From: CAYXVU01 sp964468725 | GTDB taxonomy: Bacteria > Acidobacteriota > Blastocatellia > UBA7656 | Length of the DNA: 5,899 nucleotides | Direction: 5' to 3' | NCBI GenBank assembly: GCA_964468725.1 | Contig: CAYXVU010000315.1 | Coordinates: 1 to 5,899, forward strand | Shown here: one piece after another, positions 1 to 4,882 of the stretch | Layout of the letters: the number at the start of each line of letters is the position of its first letter | Position numbering within the stretch: position 1 is the first letter of the stretch | Notes under the pieces: generated by a model | Told to the model about the DNA's origin: nothing | Seen by the model: the letters and a program-made list of their open reading frames with translations, nothing else | Database searches by the model: none | Translations under genes and position numbers: made by a program

Positions 1-77
1 CGGCCGTCAATCGCGGTGCTCGATTTCTGGTGACCGACTCTGAGGAAGAAGCTGTAAGTTTTCTAAAAGAAACTTAG
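1..77 (+). CDS. C-terminal end of an unidentified protein (partial, cut by window edge)
   Basis: An open frame runs from base 3 to a TAG at 75-77 and encodes 24 residues ending in EEEAVSFLKET. The stretch reads like a genuine protein tail: a short hydrophobic strand (ARFLV) followed by an acidic amphipathic helix. Its stop codon overlaps the last bases of the convergent minus-strand gene by four bases (74-77). The start and nearly all of the gene lie outside the window, so I cannot assign a family. A small alpha/beta domain would fit the tail but is only a guess. Confidence 0.4.
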   Translation, partial: AVNRGARFLVTDSEEEAVSFLKET

Positions 78-235
78 ACCTTAAATGCAGATGGGCAAAT
101 GTTAGAGAGCACGCACTCGCCGCATTTCGGTTTACGCGCGTGGCAGATTTGTCGCCCGTGATAGATCACCCAATGCGGGAACATTACCCAATGTTTCTTC
201 GGCACAAGTTCAACAAGGTCGCGTTCGATCTTTTC
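74..235 (-). other. Nth-derived tail: 3' end of an endonuclease III gene fused in frame to metH
   Basis: This is a sub-region of the preceding CDS, about residues 660-712. It carries the Nth pattern KIERDLVELVPKKHW, then HWVIYHGRQIC, then the four-cysteine [4Fe-4S] loop, and ends in CPSAF as many Nth proteins do. The Nth helix-hairpin-helix (LPGVGRKTA) and the catalytic Lys and Asp (the VDTH region) are absent upstream, so this piece cannot be a glycosylase. It is in frame with the metH part, with no stop or start between them. Recognition of the Fe-S loop and its surroundings is strong. Whether the fusion exists in the organism cannot be judged from one sequence. Confidence 0.8.
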
Positions 236-2212
236 CCCGTTGGCTAATACGATGCGTGCCTTGGGATCGAGCAGACGAAAAGCAATCGCGGGATTCCTGG
301 CATCGGAAAATGCCTTTACATTGACGATGAAAAAGCGGCCGCTTGCCCCGCGGTCACCAATTTGCTCGGCGGCCCGTAGAATCGGATCATCGCCGCGATT
401 CCATAACAGATCTTCTGCAAGGTGACGTTCCTCTTCAGGAATCGAAGCGTAGCGTTCGAGTTTTTCGGAATTGACAATGGCCAGATCGAGTCCGGCCTTC
501 GTGCAGTGATATAAGAAGACGGAGTTCAACACCTCGCGCCCGGCATCAGGCAGACCGAAGGACACATTGCTGATGCCTAAAATCGTTTTCGAGAGCGGCA
601 GAGCCTCTTTGATGAGGCGCACGCCTTCGATGGTTTCAACCGCGCTGCCGATGTAGTTGGCGTCACCCGTCGCACAGGGAAAGACCAGAGGGTCGAAGAT
701 GATGTCTTCGGCGCGGATGCCGAACTCTTCGGTCAACAAGCGGTGCGAGCGTCGGGCAATTTCGAGCTTCCGTTCGCGGGTGATGGCCTGCGCCTGCTCT
801 TTGTCTTCGTCAATGCAGCCGACGATGAGCGCCGCGCCGTAGCGTCGGGCGAGTGGCGTAACGCGCTCAAATTTTTCCAACCCGTCTTCGAGGTTGATCG
901 AATTGATGATGGCTTTTCCCTGACAATAGGTAAGCGCACGCTCGATAGCCACAGGGTCGGTCGTATCAATCATGATCGGCGCTTTGACGACGCGAATCAG
1001 CCTTTCATAGAAGCGATCAACATCATAGAGTTCGTCACGATCCGCATTTTGCAGATTGACATCGAGGATATGCGCGCCGCCTTTGATCTGTTGGCGACCG
1101 ACTTCGGCGGCTTCTTCGTACTTCTCTTCGCTGATGAGGCGTTTGAATTTACGTGAGCCGACTTCGTTGGTGCGCTCGCCGACGATGAGCGGGCGGTTGT
1201 CGTCATCGGCTTCGACGATGTCCATGCCGGAAAAGAGAGTGCGATGAATCTTTAGGGGGCGGCGCGGGCGTTTGCCTTCGACCATCTGCGCCAACGTGCG
1301 AATATGTTCATAGGTTGTGCCGCAACAGCCGCCGATGATGTTGAGCCAGCCCTGGTCAACGAAGCGTTCAAGTTTTTCCGCAAACTCGGTCGGCGTTTCC
1401 AAATAGCGGCCTTCGGCATCGGGCAACCCCGCATTGGGATAACACGATAAGCGATGTTCGCTCGTCGTCGCCAGATCGCGCAGGTGATCGGTCATAAACT
1501 CCGGCCCGGTTGCACAGTTCAACCCCAAAGTGAGCAAATCCGCATGCATCATCGAAACCGCGAAGGCTTCGGCGGTCTGCCCGGCCAGCATCGTGCCCAT
1601 CAATTCAATCGTCGCCGACACCATTACCGGCACGCGGTAGCCGATCTCCTCAAACAGTTGCTCAATGCCGAGCAGCGCGGCTTTGATATTGCGCGTGTCA
1701 ATCATGGTTTCGACCAATAAGACATCCGCGCCACCAGCGACGAGTCCGGCTGCCTGATCGTGAAAGGATTTGGAGAGTTCGTCGAAGGTGATGCCGCCAG
1801 TAACAGAGATGGCTTTCGTGGTCGGGCCAATGGAGCCTGCGACGAAGCGCGGCTTGCTGGCGGTTGAAAATTCGGCAGCCGCTTGGCGTGCCAGTTCGGC
1901 AGCGCGTTGGTTCTGCTCAAAGGCTTTCTCTTCCAAATTGTACTCTGCAAGTACGATGGAAGTGCCGCCGAAGGTGTCGGTTTCGATAATGTCCGCACCG
2001 GCTTCGAGGTATTGACGATGCATGGTCAGCACGACATCCGGGCGCGTGAAGACGAGGTTTTCGTTGCAGCCTTCGAAGTGCGCGCCGCCGAAATCTTCGG
2101 CGTGCAGATGGCAGGCTTGCAAGGCCGTCCCGGTCGCGCCGTCCAGCAATAACACGCGCTCGGCAAGCAAGCCCTTGAGTAACTCGATTCTCGTCTCTCT
2201 ATCGCTCATCAT
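74..2212 (-). CDS. metH: MetH-like methionine synthase N-terminal half (homocysteine + pterin domains) ending in an endonuclease III C-terminal tail
   Basis: The protein has 712 residues. Residues 15-320 form a homocysteine S-methyltransferase domain with DGATGT near the start and zinc ligands C233 (GLNCATGP) and C296/C297 (GGCCGTT). Residues 340-600 form the MetH pterin-binding barrel (GERTNEVGSRKF at 346, DVN at 384, IDTTDP at 415, NSINLEDG at 437), which in full MetH binds 5-methyl-THF. The helical cap of the cobalamin module begins at about 598 (EDLLWNRGDDP) but stops near 612. No DxHxxG cobalamin motif or AdoMet reactivation domain follows; full MetH is about 1,150-1,250 residues. Residues 613-659 are unassigned. 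Residues 660-712 match the Nth C-terminus, with a C-X6-C-X2-C-X5-C cluster at C690, C697, C700 and C706. AGAGGG at 2217-2222 is 4 bases before the first ATG and 7 before the second (2209), so initiation at 2209 is equally or more likely. It is the last gene of the operon, 25 bases after its neighbour. The homocysteine and pterin domains are secure; the protein as a working unit is doubtful. Confidence 0.85.
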   Translation of the reverse strand: MMSDRETRIELLKGLLAERVLLLDGATGTALQACHLHAEDFGGAHFEGCNENLVFTRPDVVLTMHRQYLEAGADIIETDTFGGTSIVLAEYNLEEKAFEQNQRAAELARQAAAEFSTASKPRFVAGSIGPTTKAISVTGGITFDELSKSFHDQAAGLVAGGADVLLVETMIDTRNIKAALLGIEQLFEEIGYRVPVMVSATIELMGTMLAGQTAEAFAVSMMHADLLTLGLNCATGPEFMTDHLRDLATTSEHRLSCYPNAGLPDAEGRYLETPTEFAEKLERFVDQGWLNIIGGCCGTTYEHIRTLAQMVEGKRPRRPLKIHRTLFSGMDIVEADDDNRPLIVGERTNEVGSRKFKRLISEEKYEEAAEVGRQQIKGGAHILDVNLQNADRDELYDVDRFYERLIRVVKAPIMIDTTDPVAIERALTYCQGKAIINSINLEDGLEKFERVTPLARRYGAALIVGCIDEDKEQAQAITRERKLEIARRSHRLLTEEFGIRAEDIIFDPLVFPCATGDANYIGSAVETIEGVRLIKEALPLSKTILGISNVSFGLPDAGREVLNSVFLYHCTKAGLDLAIVNSEKLERYASIPEEERHLAEDLLWNRGDDPILRAAEQIGDRGASGRFFIVNVKAFSDARNPAIAFRLLDPKARIVLANGEKIERDLVELVPKKHWVMFPHWVIYHGRQICHARKPKCGECVLSNICPSAFKV
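236..376 (-). other. Unassigned segment between the MetH and Nth portions
   Basis: About 47 residues (613-659) separate the last MetH-like residues from the first clear Nth-like ones. They include RFFIVNVKAFSDARNPAIAF and then RLLDPKARIVLANG. The pattern of an FFIVNV strand followed by FRLLDPKARIV loosely recalls the beta-sandwich DUF4352 repeat (strand, loop, 'F-L-D-G-R'). A weak match to degenerate Nth sequence (GR, NV, AF, P-IA, LANG) is also possible. I could not decide between them. The segment may come from a third gene or be diverged Nth. Confidence 0.3.
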
Positions 2213-2216
2213 CGAA

Positions 2217-2222
2217 CCCTCT
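2217..2222 (-). promoter_or_regulatory. Ribosome binding site of the metH-like gene (AGAGGG)
   Basis: AGAGGG reads on the minus strand between the stop of the YbjN-like gene and two adjacent ATG codons. The spacing is 4 bases to the ATG at 2212 and 7 bases to the ATG at 2209. The spacing favours the second ATG, which would shorten the protein by one residue. Confidence 0.6.
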
Positions 2223-2237
2223 GCGCCTCAACGCACG

Positions 2238-2774
2238 CTATTTATCCGTCGCGCCGCCGAGCAGTTTGCGAATCCCTGCGCGCCGCTCTTTGGCCACCGA
2301 CGCCATAGTTTTATAGATGGTATCGAACTGCACTTGACTGAGCGCCGATGTATTGCTGACCAGATACTTGTAGCCGATGTCATCTTCGCCATCTACGAAG
2401 AAGCCGCCCACCGTTATGGCATCATTGGTCGCTAACAGATAGCGGAATAACTCTTCACGATTCGGCGCATTCTTCACGCTGCCGAAGTTATAGACATAAA
2501 ATCCCAACAGCTTTTTCTGGCGATCATTGAGAATCACAATCGTCGTCTTGTAGCCCTGTGAATCAACGGTGCTGGAGACCACCATGTCGCCGGTGCTTTT
2601 CGTTTCGTCTATGCGCCCGCCCAAGCGTTTAATGTTGAGTTTCACGGTTTCGATCAGTGACGCCCTCGGTGCGGGCTTCGACGTTTGCGTCGGCTCCGTC
2701 TGATTCGCCAGCGTTTGTGCAGCGAGCATCGCAGACAGGCAAAGAGAGGTGAAGATTGCTGCTCTACGAGTCAT
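2238..2774 (-). CDS. Exported YbjN-like domain protein, function unknown
   Basis: The protein has 178 residues from the ATG at 2774. A TTG six bases further upstream is in frame, but AGGAGG at 2781-2786 sits 6 bases before the ATG and fixes the start. Residues 1-23 look like a Sec signal peptide: MTRR, a hydrophobic run from about A5 to A19, and a likely cleavage after TLA before NQ. A Thr/Gln/Pro-rich linker follows. The rest resembles the YbjN fold (related to type III secretion chaperones): beta strands around MVVSSTV, KTTIVILND and LLGFYVYNFG, then helix NREELFRYLLATNDAI, strand VGGFFVDGEDDIGYKYLV, and a last helix QFDTIYKTMASVAKE. No catalytic motif is visible. It lies 41 bases after the YitJ-like gene and 25 bases before the MetH-like gene, so it is almost certainly co-transcribed. 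A role in methionine metabolism is not evident, because the product would be outside the cytoplasm. The family assignment comes from pattern memory and is moderate. Confidence 0.75.
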   Translation of the reverse strand: MTRRAAIFTSLCLSAMLAAQTLANQTEPTQTSKPAPRASLIETVKLNIKRLGGRIDETKSTGDMVVSSTVDSQGYKTTIVILNDRQKKLLGFYVYNFGSVKNAPNREELFRYLLATNDAITVGGFFVDGEDDIGYKYLVSNTSALSQVQFDTIYKTMASVAKERRAGIRKLLGGATDK

Positions 2775-2780
2775 AACCAA

Positions 2781-2786
2781 CCTCCT
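2781..2786 (-). promoter_or_regulatory. Ribosome binding site of the YbjN-like gene (AGGAGG)
   Basis: A full AGGAGG is followed by a 6-base spacer (TTGGTT) and ATG at 2774. It decides the start: the upstream TTG at 2780 directly abuts this site and cannot use it. Confidence 0.8.
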
Positions 2787-2815
2787 GACTTCGGGATTCC
2801 GGCTTCCGGTTTTGC

Positions 2816-4651
2816 TTATGACAACACGGTGAAGACATCGAGCGCATAGGGCACGCGACCAAACGGCGCGGAGACCTGCACGCCTTGCACGAGGTCGCGG
2901 ACTTCCGTCAGCGTCTCGCGCGCGATGGCTAGCCCTTCTTCGCGGGCGGCATCTTTGTCGGTCACGCGCTGCATGCGTTCGAGGATTTTATCGGGCACAA
3001 CGACGCCGGGCACTTCGTTGGCCAGAAACTCCGCATTGCGATAACTCACCAGAGGCCAGATTCCTGCTATCACAGGAATGCGGCAATGTTCAATTCGTTT
3101 GAGAAAATTTCTCAGTTGCGCAACATCGAAAGTCGGTTGAGTGATGGCAAATTCCGCGCCCGCTTCCACCTTCCATTCAAAGCGCCGCAACTCGTAATCC
3201 AAATCTACAGCGCAAGGGTTAACGCCGACGCCGACATAAAACGAAGTCGGTTTGCCGATGGGGTTGCCGCCGATATCCAGCCCGTGATTCAACCGATTGA
3301 CCATGTTGACAAGACCAATCGAATCAATGTCAAAGACGGCGGTTGCTTCCGGGTAAGGCCCCATCTTCGGCGGGTCGCCAGTGATGATTAAAAAGTTCCG
3401 CAGCCCCAGACCGGCAGCGCCCAATAGATCACTCGTCATGCCGAGCAGGTTGCGATCCCGACAACAATAATGAACAACGCATTCGATGCCCACCTGCTGT
3501 TCGATGATCGTCGAAACCGCCATCGCTCCCATGCGCGATTGGGCGCGCGGCCCGTCGGGCACATTCACAGCGTCAACGCCCGCCTCTTTCAATAAGCGTA
3601 CGCTTTCGATCATATTCGCAGGGTCGCAACCTTTCGGCGGGACGATTTCGACCGAGGTTACGAACTTGCCTTCGCTCATCTTTTTGGCGAACTGCGATTT
3701 CTGCTCGCGCGGGGTGATGTCGAGGTCGGGCAGCGCGCGCTCTTCGACAAAGACGCTCACTGATGAACGTCCCGGCGAGAGCGCGGCGACGGCGTTGGCA
3801 ATCTGCTTGATGTGTTTAGGGGTCGTGCCGCAGCAGCCGCCAACGAACTTGATGCCCGATTGAATCAGTCGCTTGGCATACTTAGCCAGGTATTCGGGCG
3901 ATGCCATATACATCAAGCGCCCGTCAATCTGGCGCGGCAAGCCATTGTTGGGTTGTGCCGAAAGTTTACGTGTCGTCAAGGCGCGCATCTTCTCAACGGC
4001 TTCGAGCATCGCATGCGGGCCGACCGAACAATTCAAGCCGATGACATCTGCGCCCCATTCATCCAATCGTTTGGTGAAGAATTCCGGCGCAGTGCCGTAG
4101 CTGGTGTTGCCATCGTTTTGAATGGTCATTTGCGCGACCACCGGCAAGTCACAGACGGCGCGCACGGCCTTGATGGCTTGCTGTATCTCGGCAATGTCAG
4201 AGAAGGTTTCGAGTACGAAAAGATCGACGCCGCTTTCGAAGAGGCTCTCGGCCTGTTCACGAAAGACCGCCTGCGCCTCTTCGCCGGAGGTCGGCCCATA
4301 GGGTTCGATGCGAATGCCGAGCGGGCCGATGGCGCCCGCGATATAGGCGCGCGCGCCTCCGGCTTCGCGCGCCAAACGCACCCCTGCGCGATTGATTTCT
4401 GTGATCTTGTCTTCCAAACCGTAGGCCTGCAATCGCAGGCGGTTTGCGCCGTAGGTGTTGGTTTCCAAAATGTCGGCACCGGCTTTGATATATTCGCGGT
4501 GAATGGCCAGAATCAAATCGGGCTGCGCCAGATTCAACTCGTCATAGCATTTGTTGATGTAGACGCCGCGCGTGTAGATCATCGTTCCCATCGCGCCGTC
4601 GAATACATAAACGCGATCATCCGTGACTGCTTTGCGAAAGTCTTTGTTCAT
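2816..4651 (-). CDS. yitJ: Bifunctional homocysteine S-methyltransferase / methylenetetrahydrofolate reductase (YitJ type)
   Basis: The protein has 611 residues, close to the roughly 612 of B. subtilis YitJ. Residues 10-290 form a homocysteine S-methyltransferase barrel: FDGAMGTM at 17, LETNTYGANR at 62, and zinc ligands C208 (GLNCSVGP), C273 and C274 (GGCCGTTPKHI). Residues 325-605 form a MetF-like FAD-dependent barrel: SVEIVPPKGCDP (E335 at the catalytic Glu position), ITGDPP with D426 (the MetF flavin/folate Asp), and AITQPTFD at 502. The MetF half reduces 5,10-methylene-THF to 5-methyl-THF in the cytoplasm. The methyltransferase half moves a methyl group to homocysteine from a donor the sequence does not reveal. 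The start is the ATG at 4651, where family similarity begins (DRVYVFDGAMGT). There is no separate Shine-Dalgarno; the only G-rich stretch is the 3' arm of a hairpin 10 bases upstream. It is the first gene of the operon, followed 41 bases later by the YbjN-like gene. Confidence 0.93.
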   Translation of the reverse strand: MNKDFRKAVTDDRVYVFDGAMGTMIYTRGVYINKCYDELNLAQPDLILAIHREYIKAGADILETNTYGANRLRLQAYGLEDKITEINRAGVRLAREAGGARAYIAGAIGPLGIRIEPYGPTSGEEAQAVFREQAESLFESGVDLFVLETFSDIAEIQQAIKAVRAVCDLPVVAQMTIQNDGNTSYGTAPEFFTKRLDEWGADVIGLNCSVGPHAMLEAVEKMRALTTRKLSAQPNNGLPRQIDGRLMYMASPEYLAKYAKRLIQSGIKFVGGCCGTTPKHIKQIANAVAALSPGRSSVSVFVEERALPDLDITPREQKSQFAKKMSEGKFVTSVEIVPPKGCDPANMIESVRLLKEAGVDAVNVPDGPRAQSRMGAMAVSTIIEQQVGIECVVHYCCRDRNLLGMTSDLLGAAGLGLRNFLIITGDPPKMGPYPEATAVFDIDSIGLVNMVNRLNHGLDIGGNPIGKPTSFYVGVGVNPCAVDLDYELRRFEWKVEAGAEFAITQPTFDVAQLRNFLKRIEHCRIPVIAGIWPLVSYRNAEFLANEVPGVVVPDKILERMQRVTDKDAAREEGLAIARETLTEVRDLVQGVQVSAPFGRVPYALDVFTVLS

Positions 4652-4685
4652 AAAATCAAAAGCCCCGCGCTAAACTGCGCGGGGC
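4652..4685 (-). terminator. Terminator-like hairpin and U-tract directly before the yitJ start (possible attenuator)
   Basis: On the minus strand a perfect 9-bp inverted repeat, GCCCCGCGC / GCGCGGGGC (4677-4685 and 4662-4670), encloses a 6-base loop AGTTTA and is followed by TTTTGATTTT, then the ATG. All nine pairs are G-C, as in an intrinsic terminator. It lies downstream of the predicted promoter and inside the leader, so it would act as an attenuator rather than terminate another gene. Its GCGCGGGG arm is also the only candidate ribosome-binding sequence. It could alternatively be a leftover terminator of a displaced upstream gene. Confidence 0.65.
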
Positions 4686-4704
4686 CGAAACCGGGCTGTT
4701 TAGC
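4669..4704 (-). promoter_or_regulatory. Alternative pairing in the leader competing with the terminator hairpin
   Basis: On the minus strand GCTAAAC (4698-4704) is perfectly complementary to GTTTAGC (4669-4675). The second element is most of the terminator loop plus two bases of its 3' arm, so this 7-bp pairing and the full terminator stem cannot both form. This is the geometry of an antiterminator. Further upstream, 4715-4740 can form another small hairpin (GTGG..ATTT/AAAT..CCAC). No known riboswitch consensus is recognised, so ligand or factor is unknown. Confidence 0.4.
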
Positions 4705-4745
4705 AGTTTTTTACGTGGTGCAATTTGCCTAAATCGCCACGCTAG

Positions 4746-4794
4746 GTTGTCAACGCCTCAAAGGATACACGCCACACCATGCGGCGTCAACAAC
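4746..4794. repeat. Imperfect 12-bp inverted repeat overlapping the operon promoter
   Basis: On the minus strand GTTGTTGACGCC (4783-4794) and GGCGTTGACAAC (4746-4757) are inverted copies matching at 10 of 12 positions. The two mismatches become G-U pairs in RNA. The arms are 25 bases apart; one covers the -35 box and the other lies at about the start point. This could be a repressor operator, but chance similarity is possible. Confidence 0.4.
4762..4790 (-). promoter_or_regulatory. Predicted sigma70-like promoter for the methionine operon
   Basis: On the minus strand a -35 TTGACG (4785-4790) and a -10 TATCCT (4762-4767) are separated by exactly 17 bases. Matches to consensus are 5/6 and 4/6. 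Transcription would start near 4755, giving a leader of about 100 bases that contains the attenuator-like hairpin. The insertion sequence ends 16 bases upstream of the -35 box, so the promoter core appears intact. Confidence 0.5.
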
Positions 4795-4806
4795 TGCATG
4801 GCCTGG

Positions 4807-4827
4807 TGCCCAGTGAAATTAGAGCCT
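4807..4827 (+). repeat. Left terminal inverted repeat of the insertion sequence
   Basis: It begins TGCCCAGTGAAATT and ends CCT. Compared with the reverse complement of 5821-5842 it matches at 17 of 22 columns with one gap: TGCCCAG, GAAA, TT and CCT are shared. Its inner end overlaps the 5' arm of the ribosome-site hairpin. Confidence 0.75.
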
Positions 4828-4878
4828 CCTTTGTGATAAGAATTTGGGTGCTTAAAACCAATTCACACAAAGAAGGCT
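4823..4878 (+). promoter_or_regulatory. Hairpin that would sequester the transposase ribosome binding site
   Basis: AGCCTCCTTTGTG (4823-4835) pairs with CACAAAGAAGGCT (4866-4878) over 13 positions with one C-A mismatch. Part of the loop can pair as well (AATT at 4841-4844 with AATT at 4860-4863). The 3' arm contains the Shine-Dalgarno AGAAGG (4871-4876), 6 bases before the ATG at 4883. Transcripts entering from outside the IS would carry both arms and hide this site. Similar protection against read-through is known for IS10 and IS50. Confidence 0.6.
4831..4858 (+). promoter_or_regulatory. Possible internal transposase promoter
   Basis: TTGTGA (4831-4836, 4/6 to -35 consensus) is followed after 16 bases by TAAAAC (4853-4858, 4/6 to -10). 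A start near 4865 would leave out the 5' arm of the hairpin, giving a short leader with the Shine-Dalgarno exposed. The promoter match is weak; the call rests mainly on its sensible position. Confidence 0.35.
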
Positions 4879-4882
4879 GTTT

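Noticed and set aside
74..235. Calling the Nth-like tail a separate small gene.
   Set aside because: There is no start codon with a ribosome site at its beginning, and the frame is continuous with the metH part.
4698..4712. GTTTAGC followed by TTTTTT on the plus strand, which with GCTAAAC at 4669-4675 could be a rightward terminator.
   Set aside because: No plus-strand gene ends here, and the loop of 22 bases with a 7-bp, AT-containing stem is weak. I treat the complementarity as part of the minus-strand leader.
3812..4732. A 306-codon open frame on the plus strand.
   Set aside because: It is antisense to the well-supported YitJ-like gene, has no recognisable domain, and is a by-product of high-GC codon use.
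4748..4753. A perfect TTGACA on the minus strand as a second -35 box.
   Set aside because: At 16-18 bases downstream there is only TAGGCA/AGGCAA, a poor -10. The TTGACG/TATCCT pair just upstream is better.
4813..4840. On the minus strand, CTTATCACAAAGGAGG resembles the opening of a SAM-I riboswitch (CTTATCAAGAG).
   Set aside because: The stretch lies within the insertion-sequence left end and is explained by the transposase hairpin. The rest of the riboswitch core is not present.
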